Below are positions 35,324 through 44,684 of a stretch of DNA of 64,000 nucleotides, piece after piece. This DNA is from Anatilimnocola aggregata (GTDB taxonomy: Bacteria > Planctomycetota > Planctomycetia > Pirellulales > Pirellulaceae). The notes below the pieces were generated by a model. That model saw only the letters and a program-made list of their open reading frames with translations, was not told the origin of the DNA and made no database searches. A program made the translations under genes and the position numbers. Within the stretch, counting starts at the first letter, position 1; every line of letters starts with the position of its first letter. The stretch is from positions 992,001 through 1,056,000 of the forward strand of contig NZ_CP036274.1 of assembly GCF_007747655.1 (NCBI RefSeq), in the 5' to 3' direction.

Positions 35324-36445
35324 TCAGTCTGCCATTCGAGTCGGAGCAGCCACCGGTGTCTGCATGGTGTTGAGGTCGTCGGCTGCCCGCGTCTCGTAGC
35401 CGTGGGTGGTGAGCCAGCGGTTCCGCAAGTCGTGCCACTTCGCGCGGGCGGCATCGCCTTCCACGAGCGTGATACCGTCGGGCACTTTTCCGCCGAACTT
35501 TCCGGTCTCGCCGAGCCACAGCAGGTGATTCGTGCCTCGGAACTCGGTCGTCTTCGGAAAATTCAGCTGCTTCCAGCCGGCGCGCGGCTCTTGGCTGGCT
35601 GCAAATGTACAGTCGGTGAGCACGATCCGGTGGTTGGGGGATTTGTATCCGTGCAGTTTGAACAAGGTGCCGGGGCCTGGTTCGCCGCCGCTAGTAACGT
35701 CGAGTCGTATGAGGCTGCGCGTGACGAAGACATCGGGACTTTCAGCGGGCCCGATGGTTGGTACCTCGAGTGTCCGCACGCCATTGATCGTTTCGTTCTG
35801 CTCCGAATAGAACGTGAACACGCCGTCGAACAGACAGTCCTCAATCTTGCCGGGAAGAAACTCGTCGTTCTCAATGCAATCGTCGCGGATGCCGGTGACA
35901 TAGCAGTTGCGCATCACAAAGCTGCCGGTGTTCAGATAAGCGCGCGGGCGGAACTCGGGAGTCTCGCGCGGCCGCCAGCCATCTTGCACGTTGTGGATGC
36001 GGGCTCCATCGATGATTTGCTGTCCGGTGGCGACCGTGTAGAAGGCCGAGCCGCTGAAAGCGTGCGTTACGCTCCAACTCCAGTCGAGCGGAATTCGCCC
36101 ATCGACAACGCCGCCGAGAATTGTGAGGTTTGTTGGCGGCTTCGGTTGCTCGCCAGCAGAAAACGCCGTCGGCAGTGGATGCTCGCTGCGCGGATCCCAC
36201 TGCATGTCGCGCAGATTGAAGATGGTGTTCTCGGCGACGTCGTACGCGGTGTACCGCGAGCCGAAGCGACCGCTGAGCTTGACGATTGGTCCTGACTCGG
36301 CGGTAGCCGGGGTGACGATTGCCTGAAACTTCGGCGGCGGATCGGCCGAGACGCGCTGCAGGCCTGTGGCTAGTCCGCTAGCGATCATCGCAATCCACAC
36401 AACGGTACGAAACGATAGTGTAGGAGCGCTCCGTCGAATTTGCAT
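35324..36445 (-). CDS. Secreted beta-helix-like hypothetical protein
   Basis: A 373-residue exported protein. The signal peptide (FRTVVWIAMIASGLATGLQRVSA) is followed by a chain rich in beta turns, with repeated segments such as LTILGGVVDGRI, FVMRNCYVTGIRDDCIEND and IVLTDCTFAAS, spaced as in right-handed beta-helix (pectate-lyase-like) folds. The frame reaches 36481, but GGGGAGG sits seven bases ahead of the ATG at 36445. It ends 15 bases from the regulator, convergent to it. It could act on or bind polysaccharide (inference). No catalytic residues can be assigned. Confidence 0.78.
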   Translation of the reverse strand: MQIRRSAPTLSFRTVVWIAMIASGLATGLQRVSADPPPKFQAIVTPATAESGPIVKLSGRFGSRYTAYDVAENTIFNLRDMQWDPRSEHPLPTAFSAGEQPKPPTNLTILGGVVDGRIPLDWSWSVTHAFSGSAFYTVATGQQIIDGARIHNVQDGWRPRETPEFRPRAYLNTGSFVMRNCYVTGIRDDCIENDEFLPGKIEDCLFDGVFTFYSEQNETINGVRTLEVPTIGPAESPDVFVTRSLIRLDVTSGGEPGPGTLFKLHGYKSPNHRIVLTDCTFAASQEPRAGWKQLNFPKTTEFRGTNHLLWLGETGKFGGKVPDGITLVEGDAARAKWHDLRNRWLTTHGYETRAADDLNTMQTPVAAPTRMAD

Positions 36446-36681
36446 CAGTCTGCCTCCCCTAACATTGCTTTCATTCGCCACGCTGACGGATTGTAAATTG
36501 TCTCTACGCGCCGCGTCGAAGAAAAAACGGACACAAACTGCGCGTGCCGCCGGTTTTTGCCTGGTAATGGGCCGAAATGGCGGGCGAGAGTCACTATTTC
36601 TGGTGTAATGAATTTGGTTGCCGAGCGTTGTAACTCTATAACAGGTTGAAGTTCGAGCGATTCAGCGTCAGGAGTCTCTCT

Positions 36682-37764
36682 ATGCGGGTACATCTGGGTC
36701 GAGTGGCGGTTTCATTATTCGCCTTCGTCTTGCTCGGCGCTGGAATTTCATCGGCGCAGCCACCAGGAAATCGATTCGGCCCGCCACCCGAGCCGAAGCC
36801 GTTATCGCCGGAGCAAAAGGAGCAAATCGAAGCCTGGCGAAAGCAATTCCCTTACGTCTCGCTCGCCGATCGTTTGCAGTACGAGAACTCCCACCGCGCA
36901 GACTCCGCGCCGAAGCCGGAGCCAACCAGTAAGGAACCGTCGGCGAAGGACAAGCCAGCGGAACTGAGCCTGCGCGCGAAGTCGTTGGCGATGCTCCATT
37001 CGGATCAGCTCGAACGGTTCATCGCGAACCAAGGGCTGGGCTTCCGGCGGATGATCGCTCCCGCGCCGGAACATCTCACGGTTAAGCCGTACCAGCCGAT
37101 TCCGTTCGAAAACGTGCCACCCTTGGCGGCGGAGGAAGCTGCCCTCACGCCCACGCCATTCCTGCACGAAGATCGGAACTTAACTGGCGACGTGGACCTG
37201 GCCATGCTCAAGTTGATGCCAACGCGGAACGAAGTCGCCAGGTTCCATCAAGGTAGCGAGTACTGGTTTCTCCCGGTCTGGGGTTTTGGCCATGTGAAAA
37301 GTCGTGACCAGGTGGCGGGTTTTATTCCGCACTCGTTCATCGAGCCGCCGCGAATGTCGGTCGATACGTGGCGGCTACCCAAGTTTGCTGGGCCAGATGC
37401 AGTTCCGCCCCAAGATCCGAATCGCTGGAAGATCGCTCGTCTGGAACTGGTCAGTCTGCTCAAGCAGGAAGAGCCGCGCGTCTACGAATCGAAAAATTTG
37501 CCGCGAATGGAAGATCTGAAAGATGCGCCGACTCGACCTCTCACAAAAGTCGAGAGCGCGAGCCTGGCCAAGCTGCGCGCAGGCGAAGCGCTGCCGACTT
37601 CCAGCACGACGAACCGGATCGAATTCCTCGGTCCGATTCGCGCGAGTAAGCAATGTTTGCAATGCCACGAAGTGCCGGAGGGTACGCTGCTGGGTGCTTT
37701 CTCCTACGAACTTCGCCGCCACCCGTCGCTGCCCGATAAACCGGCGACTGAAACGCCCGAATAG
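36682..37764 (+). CDS. Secreted protein with one CxxCH heme-binding motif
   Basis: A 360-residue exported protein: signal peptide (VAVSLFAFVLLGAGISSAQ), a Pro/Glu/Lys-rich segment, an unrecognised globular part, then CLQCH near the C-terminus (about 35 residues before the end). A C-x-x-C-H motif is the covalent attachment site of c-type heme, which fits a periplasmic monoheme protein; a Met ligand is not obvious. The frame extends to a TTG at 36646, but GGAG eight bases before the ATG at 36682 supports this start. It stands divergent from the preceding secreted gene. Possibly a planctomycete cytochrome-like protein with an unusual N-terminal domain. Confidence 0.78.
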   Translation: MRVHLGRVAVSLFAFVLLGAGISSAQPPGNRFGPPPEPKPLSPEQKEQIEAWRKQFPYVSLADRLQYENSHRADSAPKPEPTSKEPSAKDKPAELSLRAKSLAMLHSDQLERFIANQGLGFRRMIAPAPEHLTVKPYQPIPFENVPPLAAEEAALTPTPFLHEDRNLTGDVDLAMLKLMPTRNEVARFHQGSEYWFLPVWGFGHVKSRDQVAGFIPHSFIEPPRMSVDTWRLPKFAGPDAVPPQDPNRWKIARLELVSLLKQEEPRVYESKNLPRMEDLKDAPTRPLTKVESASLAKLRAGEALPTSSTTNRIEFLGPIRASKQCLQCHEVPEGTLLGAFSYELRRHPSLPDKPATETPE

Positions 37765-37892
37765 TCGACTCATTCGACATGGGCAATTAAGTGCGCGTGG
37801 AAACTGTTCTCTCGGGGCCGTTTCGTTGATAGCATATCGGCTTCACCAAATCACTGAGCTGATATTTGCAACGCAACGACTCGGAGTAACCC

Positions 37893-38897
37893 ATGCGTAC
37901 GATTGGTCTGTTTGCCGCGTTCGTGGCATTCCTCTTCTATCCCGCGATCGTGCCTGATGCCTCGGCACAAAAGGGAGCCCCGCAGCGCGCGAAGCCACCC
38001 CAGGGCTTTGTCGCCGAGTACGACGTGAAGTACGTACCCAACGGCGATGAGGCGCAAGCGCTGGATATCTATTATCCGGAAACCGCGACCGACAAACCGC
38101 AGCCGTTATTGATTTGGATTCATGGCGGCGGTTGGAGTGGCGGAAGTAAGGCAGGAATCCCTTATTTGAGTCAGTTGCCGCGCGGCTACGTCGTGGCGAG
38201 CATCGAGTATCGCTTCAGCCAGAAGGCGCCGTTCCCCGCGCAGATTCAAGATTGCCAGGCCGCGATCCGTTTTCTGCGTGCCAATGCCAAGAAGTACAGC
38301 ATCGATCCCGAGCGGATCGGCGTGGGTGGTGCATCGGCGGGTGGCCATCTCGCCGCGCTCGTGGGGACCAGTGGCGGTAAGAAGGCCTTTCCGATGATCG
38401 GCGGCAACGAAGATCAATCGGATCGCGTGCAGGCGGTTTGCGATATCTTCGGCCCCACGAATTTTTGGACTGTCGTCACGCAGGCCGAAGAAGACAAGAA
38501 TGTGAAGAACATCTTCAAGTGGAACAGCGGCGATCCCTACTCCCGCTTGATCGCCGCCAAGTTGGGCGAAGACAAAGCCAAGTGCGACGCCGTCAGCCCG
38601 GTGCATTACGTTAGCAAGGACAACCCGCCGTTCCTCATTCTGCACGGCGATCACGACACGCTCGTCCCTTACGCCCAGAGCGTGGAGTTAAAAGAACTGC
38701 TCGACAAATCGGGAGTCGAAGCCACGCTGCAGAAACTTCCCGGCGCTGGTCACGGCGGTGCATCATTCGCACTGCCGGCCCTCGCCAAACTTACCGTCTC
38801 GTTCTTCGACAAGCATCTCAAGGGCATCGACGCCAAGATCGAAGCCTTGCCCGAGAGCGAAGTCACTGTGAAGGCTGCCTCGCCGGCGAAGAAGTGA
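37893..38897 (+). CDS. Secreted alpha/beta-hydrolase (esterase, BD-FAE-like)
   Basis: A 334-residue exported hydrolase with a weak signal (FAAFVAFLFYPAIVPDASA). The oxyanion-hole HGGGWSGG, the nucleophile elbow GGASAGGHLAAL, the acid in LHGDHDTLVPYAQ and the base in GAGHGGASF form a full carboxylesterase-type triad. Family members (BD-FAE-like) deacetylate or de-esterify plant or algal polysaccharides, or act on small esters. GGAG precedes the ATG by seven bases. An intrinsic terminator follows 32 bases after the stop. Confidence 0.92.
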   Translation: MRTIGLFAAFVAFLFYPAIVPDASAQKGAPQRAKPPQGFVAEYDVKYVPNGDEAQALDIYYPETATDKPQPLLIWIHGGGWSGGSKAGIPYLSQLPRGYVVASIEYRFSQKAPFPAQIQDCQAAIRFLRANAKKYSIDPERIGVGGASAGGHLAALVGTSGGKKAFPMIGGNEDQSDRVQAVCDIFGPTNFWTVVTQAEEDKNVKNIFKWNSGDPYSRLIAAKLGEDKAKCDAVSPVHYVSKDNPPFLILHGDHDTLVPYAQSVELKELLDKSGVEATLQKLPGAGHGGASFALPALAKLTVSFFDKHLKGIDAKIEALPESEVTVKAASPAKK

Positions 38898-38929
38898 CAG
38901 AAACTCTGAGCGCAATCGATTGATCGTCT

Positions 38930-38958
38930 GGCCCCGCAATCCGGCGGGGCCTTTTTTT
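38930..38958 (+). terminator. Rho-independent terminator of the esterase gene
   Basis: A perfect 8-bp GC stem (GGCCCCGC / GCGGGGCC) with the six-base loop AATCCG, followed by seven T. Textbook structure, 32 bases after the stop codon. Confidence 0.95.
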
Positions 38959-38982
38959 GCGTGCAAAGAGTAGAATGAGAAG

Positions 38983-39555
38983 ATGCCTTTTGATAAAAGT
39001 CCTTGCTACCAACCAATGAACGCGACGACTCACTTCAGTTACATCGATTCCCCGCTGGGCCAGTTGTTCGCGCAAGGGAGCGAACAATTCGTGACCGGGC
39101 TGTATTTGCCCGATCACAAAGGGTGGCAAGGAGCAGACATTGACTGTCAACAATCCGACGCTCCCTTCGCTGCGCTGCGCGAGCAACTGGCCGAATACTT
39201 TGCCGGCGAGCGACAGCAGTTCGATGTGGCACTCCAACTGCTGGGGACGCCGTTTCAACAACGCGTCTGGCAAGAGCTAGTGCGAATTCCCTTTGGCGAA
39301 ACGATCACGTATGGCGAACTTGCCCGGCGCGTCGGCCAACCCACTGCAGCCCGCGCCGTGGGGCACGCCAACGGGCGCAATCCGATTTCGATCCTCGTGC
39401 CGTGCCATCGTGTGATTGGCACCAGTGGCAAACTAACCGGCTATGCCGGCGGGGTCGAACGAAAGGAATGGCTGCTGGCGTGGGAACATTCTATTGTGAG
39501 AAGTGAAAGTTCTCCGCTTCCAAGATCGCAGCAGTTCGTTACCGCCCATCCATAG
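38983..39555 (+). CDS. ogt: Methylated-DNA--protein-cysteine methyltransferase
   Basis: A 190-residue DNA repair protein that transfers the methyl group from O6-methylguanine to its own cysteine. The active-site motif is ILVPCHRVIG. GTPFQQRVWQELVRIPFGETITYGEL contains the helix-turn-helix, and GYAGGVERKEWLLAWE follows the active site. An in-frame ATG at 39016 (PMNATTHFSYIDS) is an alternative start; neither has a strong ribosome site. Its 3' end overlaps the tail of the convergent gene by 17 bases. A standard house-keeping protein. Confidence 0.95.
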   Translation: MPFDKSPCYQPMNATTHFSYIDSPLGQLFAQGSEQFVTGLYLPDHKGWQGADIDCQQSDAPFAALREQLAEYFAGERQQFDVALQLLGTPFQQRVWQELVRIPFGETITYGELARRVGQPTAARAVGHANGRNPISILVPCHRVIGTSGKLTGYAGGVERKEWLLAWEHSIVRSESSPLPRSQQFVTAHP

Positions 39556-41077
39556 CAAACAAGCTCGCGTTCTTCAGCGAGAAGACGAGCCGGACAGATT
39601 CACCTTGCAACTTGGCGAGAGGCTGTTTCCAGGCGAGCGGTGCCGCGAGTGAGTCGGTCGTGATTGGTTTGCAGTCGGCAAACAGATAGCCGGGAATCGG
39701 TTGGCCGTCGGCCGTGATGATTTGGGCGCGAACTTCGCCGCGCGGAGCAGTGACATTCAGCGTGAGTGCTTCTGCTTCGATAGTCAGGACCGGCGTGGTG
39801 ATGCTGCCGGATTGTTCGCCTGCCTGGCGCGCGACGAAGCGGTCTTGCTTCATCTTGACGAGCCCCAGCTGCCGATCGACCGAGCGGCGATATTTGTGCC
39901 CCCAGCGATAGCCGGCGTAGTAGAGATATAGTTCGTCGCCGACGGGAACCGAACTGCCGACCCAGGCCATCGCGTGGTCCCAAGTGCCGACGCGCGGATC
40001 GGGAGCAAGAAACTTGTCGGTGTACCGGTCGCGCTGCCACGACTCGCCCCCATCGCGCGACCAGGCCAAGACGGTGTAACCCATGCCTGAACCGCGTGTC
40101 ACGCCGATCTCGCCGCGGCGTGCTTCTTTGCTGGCTCCATTGCTCGAGACGGCCGCTGCCGGCACTCCCTCGGGCGAGAGATCGTCGCGCAGTTCGCGGA
40201 GAAAACCAATCAGCAGGTCGCCACGGGCGAGAAAGCCCGCGCCGGCGTACCACTGCGTGATGCCGGAATCTTTTTCGTCAGGCGAGAGAATCGTCTTGGG
40301 CGGGCTCCAGGTTTTAAAGTCGTTGCTGAACGACGCGATGACGCGACGAATGTTCGCGTTGACTTTATTCCCCTCGGCAGTGGTCCACGAGTGAAAGCCA
40401 TTCAGCTTGCCCATCAGAAAGTACCGCTGGCGGATGGGGTCGTAGCCAGCAGACCAGATGTCTTCGCCATTTTGCACGGTCAGCACGGGCTTGCCGCCGT
40501 TGTGCATGGTCCACTGCTGGCCATCGGGCGAAAAGGCAACGCGCGGGCCGATGTACTTGCCAGAATCGAAGTACATCATCTTGTACCGTTCGGCAGGAAT
40601 TGGATGCTGCGGACCATCGTCGATCACACTCGCATTAAAGCGACCGGCTCCATCCACCTTCAGCGCCGCCAGCCGATCATAGGGGCCGGGCCAATGAATG
40701 CCATCGAGCGAGGTCATCAGTCCCGTCACGCCGAGCCAGGCACCATCCTTGGGGTCTTTCACTGTATCGGCGTTGTACCAGACACGAAACCGCTGTTCGG
40801 CGGGGAGGGTTGCATCGTGCAGCACCGTGAGAAACGGCTGCCAGTTTTGATGCACTTCGGACGACGTGACGACAGGCTCCTCGAGGAATCGCTCCGGCGA
40901 GATTACCTTTCGCTCTACACCTTCACTGCGGGCGATCCAATGCTCGTCCAAGAATAGGTGAGGGCCTTTGGTCAGCGCCAGTGGTGGGCTGCTCTTGGCA
41001 GGCGGTGCAGCCGCGGCCAGCGCGGGCAAAGAGACGCCGAGAAGCAACGTGGCGAAGCAGCAAATAACCGTTTTCAT
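39539..41077 (-). CDS. Secreted propeller-fold protein, GH32/43-like
   Basis: A 512-residue exported protein with signal peptide (VICCFATLLLGVSLPALAAA). The chain has recurring short motifs typical of glycoside-hydrolase beta-propellers: HLFLDEHWIARS, RFRVWYNADT, GVTGLMTSLDGIHW, KMMYFDSGKYIGPR, ITQWYAGAGFLARGD and LYLYYAGYRWGH. I would place it near the GH43/GH32 five-blade fold or a sialidase-like family, but cannot identify the catalytic acids. The frame extends to 41167; ATG 41077 is preferred because it starts the signal peptide. It overlaps ogt by 17 bases at the tail. Probably involved in polysaccharide use. Confidence 0.78.
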   Translation of the reverse strand: MKTVICCFATLLLGVSLPALAAAAPPAKSSPPLALTKGPHLFLDEHWIARSEGVERKVISPERFLEEPVVTSSEVHQNWQPFLTVLHDATLPAEQRFRVWYNADTVKDPKDGAWLGVTGLMTSLDGIHWPGPYDRLAALKVDGAGRFNASVIDDGPQHPIPAERYKMMYFDSGKYIGPRVAFSPDGQQWTMHNGGKPVLTVQNGEDIWSAGYDPIRQRYFLMGKLNGFHSWTTAEGNKVNANIRRVIASFSNDFKTWSPPKTILSPDEKDSGITQWYAGAGFLARGDLLIGFLRELRDDLSPEGVPAAAVSSNGASKEARRGEIGVTRGSGMGYTVLAWSRDGGESWQRDRYTDKFLAPDPRVGTWDHAMAWVGSSVPVGDELYLYYAGYRWGHKYRRSVDRQLGLVKMKQDRFVARQAGEQSGSITTPVLTIEAEALTLNVTAPRGEVRAQIITADGQPIPGYLFADCKPITTDSLAAPLAWKQPLAKLQGESVRLVFSLKNASLFAMDGR

Positions 41078-41180
41078 CGTGCGGGCTCTTATTCCCTCAT
41101 TCACCGGGCCAAGCCACCAGGGTTGGGCGTGAATATGGACATGAAGAGGTGGCGCGTCAACGATCAAGCGTTACAGATTG

Positions 41181-43019
41181 TTAGCGCGGCCTGGCGGGAG
41201 AAAACGGCGAACCCGGAACTTCGGTGAGCCGATCGGCACCAACAGGGTCCGCATAGACGGGCAAGTAGCGGTACGAAGCTTCGAGGCAGAGACACGCGAG
41301 AGACGTGCTATATACACGACCACCGTAACCGCCCCAAACCTGATCGGGATCCCAACTGCCGAGAAACTGACCATCGCCCCGCTGCCGCGGCAGCAGTTCG
41401 GCTTGCAGCGCGTTGTTCCAACGCACCCAGTCGGCATCCTGTTTTTGAAACAGCGCCAGCGTGCCGTAATACCAGTAATACAAATTGATCCGGTCGCCGC
41501 GTGGCAATTCCTGGCTGATGAAAGCAGCTGCCTCCTCGATCGTTTCGGGGCTATTGTCGGCATCGAGAAAAAAGCGACAAGCGAGCGCTTCGGCAGTCAT
41601 GGGTCGTGTGGCCACTTCGCCCGGGCGATAACTGGCTAGCCCTTTGTACCGCCCCGCCGAAACGGTGCGCAGAAAGCGAATCATCCGCACGCGCGTTTGA
41701 TCGGGAATGGGGAGCCCGCCCATTTCGGCCGACTTAAGCGCCATCAACTGCCAACCAAACTGACTCAAATCTCCCGCATCGTGCGGTTGATAGCGCCAGC
41801 CACCATTCACGTGCTGCGCTTCAAGCGTGTAGTTAATCGCAGCTTGAACGGGAGCATGCAGACGGCGATCGCCGGTCAGGGCATAGGCTTCTGTAAGTGC
41901 GAGTGTGGCGATGCCGTGGCAATACATGGCGGCGAAGAGTTCTGCCTGGCCAGAGAGGCTTCCATTCTCGGCCTGACTGGCGAGCAGGAATTCAAGCCCA
42001 TGCTGAATATGCTCGCGATGCTCTCCTTCGAGATGCGTTTGACCGGCAGCTAAAAACGCGAGCAGCGCCAGGCCCGTAATTCCGGTATCTGCTTTCTGTC
42101 CAGCGCCTTGACGATCTTGCCCCAGCGCGCGGGTCTCGCGACCAGCGCCGTGAGCCGCGGCCAACCAACGGCCATCGTCGTGTTGATTGGCAACGAGCCA
42201 CACCAGCGCTGCTCGCACCGCGCGTTCGCTGTCGGGCGTGGCCCCATACCGCTTGGCGACTTCAAAACGATCGGCCCGCATTCGCAGTTGCAACTGGGGA
42301 GCCACGGTCTCGCCGTCCGCAGCGCGGCGCGGCGCTGCGGCCGGCTGCGCGATCGGCACATACTGCCGGGCTGGCTGCAACGGATCTTCGAGCATGCGCG
42401 GCATCTCGGGCATTGGTTCCGCGGGTGGCGCTTCGCGCAGTTGATTCTGCGCGAAGCCATTATCGGGCTGGCGCAGGGCATTGTCGGGTGGCGGTGCCGC
42501 TTCATCAGCGGCGAGATTCATTGGCAATTCAGGTGTCGGTGGCGGCGGAGTATCCTGGGCCACTTGCTGCGCCGGCTGAGGCGACTGCTCCGCTGGTGGC
42601 GATTCGCTGGGCTCCGGTTTTGTCTCTTCCGCCGGTTGTGCTTCGGCCGGTGGCGCGGGCATCAGCGGCGGCGCACCGTTTTCTGGGGGCTTGTCGGCTG
42701 GCTCTTCAGTGGGATCGGTCCATGGCGTCAAGTTTTCATCGCCGGTATCTTCGACCAGCCGGACGTGAACGGTGCCAGCCAGCGACTCGCCGGGAGGCAG
42801 CATCGAGAGAACGCGCGTGCCCCACATGAACAAGACGAGGAGCAAGTGCGCGAAGATCGACAACGCGACGCACTTCACCAGCGGGCGAGCTTGCCCCCAG
42901 CGCGTCCACATGATGGCCAGCAACAGCAACGTCCAGACCGACAGCCCCGCGAACAGCACCCATTGCAGGGTGTAGTCCGGCCCAATGGCGCCGAGCATTG
43001 CTGGTTGCACGTAGGGCAC
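41181..43019 (-). CDS. TonB-like membrane protein with a C-terminal alpha/alpha toroid
   Basis: A 612-residue protein. Two N-terminal membrane segments (about residues 16-38 and 47-70) are followed by a long Pro/Glu/Ala-rich linker (about 75-190) of the kind that spans the periplasm in TonB. A C-terminal helical repeat domain then carries prenyltransferase/squalene-cyclase-type repeats such as ALVWLVANQHDDGRW, GLEFLLASQAENGS, AINYTLEAQHVNGGWRY and ADWVRWNNALQAELLPRQ. GTG 43019 is the start, with AAGGAG nine bases upstream; ATG 42998 is an alternative. It is the third gene of an exbB-exbD operon, four bases after exbD, so the toroid may be the element energised by the proton-driven pair (inference). 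No cyclase Asp motif is visible. Confidence 0.82.
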   Translation of the reverse strand: MPYVQPAMLGAIGPDYTLQWVLFAGLSVWTLLLLAIMWTRWGQARPLVKCVALSIFAHLLLVLFMWGTRVLSMLPPGESLAGTVHVRLVEDTGDENLTPWTDPTEEPADKPPENGAPPLMPAPPAEAQPAEETKPEPSESPPAEQSPQPAQQVAQDTPPPPTPELPMNLAADEAAPPPDNALRQPDNGFAQNQLREAPPAEPMPEMPRMLEDPLQPARQYVPIAQPAAAPRRAADGETVAPQLQLRMRADRFEVAKRYGATPDSERAVRAALVWLVANQHDDGRWLAAAHGAGRETRALGQDRQGAGQKADTGITGLALLAFLAAGQTHLEGEHREHIQHGLEFLLASQAENGSLSGQAELFAAMYCHGIATLALTEAYALTGDRRLHAPVQAAINYTLEAQHVNGGWRYQPHDAGDLSQFGWQLMALKSAEMGGLPIPDQTRVRMIRFLRTVSAGRYKGLASYRPGEVATRPMTAEALACRFFLDADNSPETIEEAAAFISQELPRGDRINLYYWYYGTLALFQKQDADWVRWNNALQAELLPRQRGDGQFLGSWDPDQVWGGYGGRVYSTSLACLCLEASYRYLPVYADPVGADRLTEVPGSPFSPARPR

Positions 43020-43022
43020 GAA

Positions 43023-43442
43023 CTATCGCTCCTTGACTCCACCGCGGACAGAAATTCCCACATCGGCCACGCCGGCCTGGCGACAAGCAGTGAGGACTGC
43101 CGCCACATTTTGCAGAGGACCATCGGCATCGCCGCGCACCACCACGTTCAAGTCGGTCTTGGTTTGGCGCGCGGTCTTCAGTTCCTGCGTCAAGCTTTGC
43201 AAGGTCACCGGCTGGTTGTTGAAGGTGATGTTGCCATCGCGGTGCACGTTCACCACGTAGCGCGTGGGCGCGGTCGGCAGCTGCGCGGCGTTCGCGACCT
43301 GCGGCACGCTGACGTCCACCTTCTTGTCCATCTCCGTGAAGCGCGAGCCCACCATGAAAAAAATGATGAGCTGAAAAATGATATCGACCATCGGCGTGAG
43401 GTTGATCTGCGGCATCTCGTCTTGATGCATCTTCAGTGGCAT
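43023..43442 (-). CDS. exbD: ExbD/TolR-type biopolymer transport protein
   Basis: A 139-residue protein with one N-terminal membrane segment (VDIIFQLIIFFMVGSRF). The conserved membrane Asp of the ExbD/TolR family lies in LTPMVDIIFQL and would translocate protons with ExbB. The periplasmic part ends QAGVADVGISVRGG. The frame extends to 43574 within exbB, but ATG 43442 with AGGAG nine bases upstream is preferred. It follows exbB by 73 bases and precedes the TonB-like gene by three bases. Confidence 0.93.
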   Translation of the reverse strand: MPLKMHQDEMPQINLTPMVDIIFQLIIFFMVGSRFTEMDKKVDVSVPQVANAAQLPTAPTRYVVNVHRDGNITFNNQPVTLQSLTQELKTARQTKTDLNVVVRGDADGPLQNVAAVLTACRQAGVADVGISVRGGVKER

Positions 43443-43515
43443 CGTTCGAACTCCTAAAGTCAGCTGCCGTGAATCAAACCCGCCGTGAATCGTCTCGTTG
43501 CCCGGGCCTGCGACA

Positions 43516-44325
43516 CTAGGCTGCTTTTGACCGCTTCGTCGGATTGCGGGCCTGCGCCAGGCGTTCGAGCCCATCGGCCGAAACCATTTCGACCAGCTTC
43601 TGACCGTGCGAATCGATCTCCGTCACCAGTTGATCGACGCGGCTGACAAAGTGGAGATAGGCGAGCAGCGCGGGAATGGCGATCAGCATGCCGGCCGCGG
43701 TGGTGATGAGAGCTTCGGCAATGCCGGAGGCCATCATTTCGCGCTGTCCCGATTCTTGCGAAGCAGAAATGGCGTTGAACGACGAGATCATCCCCATCAC
43801 CGTGCCCAGCAGCCCGAGCAGCGGAGCGACCTGCGAGATGCCGTTGAATAGCCGCAGGTATTTGCGCAGTTGATTCGCAACGCGCTCACCAGAGTCGAGG
43901 ACGGCTTGTTCGACTTCGACTGCCGTGCGACCCCACTTCTTAAAGCCGCCAGCCAGCACCAGCGCGACCGGGCTGCCGTTTTTTTCGCACAGGGCGATTG
44001 CCTGTTCGCGGTCGAGTTGCCCCTCGCGCAGCTGTTCGAAAATACGTGTGACAAACGGCTTGGGAACGACCTGACCGCGGCGCAAACTGACGAACCGCTC
44101 GCAGACGAAAATCACCAGCAAAAAAGAGCAGACCGCGATGGGATACATCACCGGTCCGCCGTCATGAAAAGTCGTCAGCAGGCTCTTGGTCGCTTCCTGA
44201 GGCGGTGCTGGCGGCGCGACTGCCGCCACCGGTGCAATGCCGGGTTGTTGGCCGAGCGCAGCTTCGCCAGCAACGAGCGCAAGCAACAAGAGTCCGCCGC
44301 CAAGGGGCGCGAGCGACAACTTCAT
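43516..44325 (-). CDS. exbB: ExbB/TolQ/MotA-type proton channel protein
   Basis: A 269-residue inner-membrane protein: a signal-like first segment (LAPLGGGLLLLALVAGEAALG) and three membrane helices (YPIAVCSFLLVIFVCERF; SQVAPLLGLLGTVMGMISSF; ITTAAGMLIAIPALLAYLHF). The family motif GLLGTVMGMI with Thr in the pore is present. The frame reaches 44499 but GGAGGAG five bases before ATG 44325 fixes the start. First gene of the exbB-exbD-TonB-like operon. It powers outer-membrane or envelope work with the proton gradient. Confidence 0.94.
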   Translation of the reverse strand: MKLSLAPLGGGLLLLALVAGEAALGQQPGIAPVAAVAPPAPPQEATKSLLTTFHDGGPVMYPIAVCSFLLVIFVCERFVSLRRGQVVPKPFVTRIFEQLREGQLDREQAIALCEKNGSPVALVLAGGFKKWGRTAVEVEQAVLDSGERVANQLRKYLRLFNGISQVAPLLGLLGTVMGMISSFNAISASQESGQREMMASGIAEALITTAAGMLIAIPALLAYLHFVSRVDQLVTEIDSHGQKLVEMVSADGLERLAQARNPTKRSKAA

Positions 44326-44684
44326 AGCATCTCCTCCGAGATCGGCAGCAAAACAGCATCCCTGGACTGCCCGCAGAGGCCTTCGTCGGTGCTGCGAATC
44401 GTCGGCTCTGCGCAAGCGCAGTTCAACAATCGCAGGGCACCCTGTGGCGACACAATCGGCTTGCTGGCGGGCAGTCCCTTGCCTTCCAGTGCTCGACATG
44501 CTCAGGCCGCGAGGAACCGGAGCGCGCAGGCGCTATTCCTCGCGACCGACGGTCGCACATCCTTCTTCATCGGCGCGGCTTCCCAGGCCACATCACCGCT
44601 TTCCCCGCTGCTATCACCGTTCGGTCTAACTGGCATAGCTTGCCAAGCGTTGCTAGCGAGCGGGCGGAGTGGGAGCGCGGGAGA

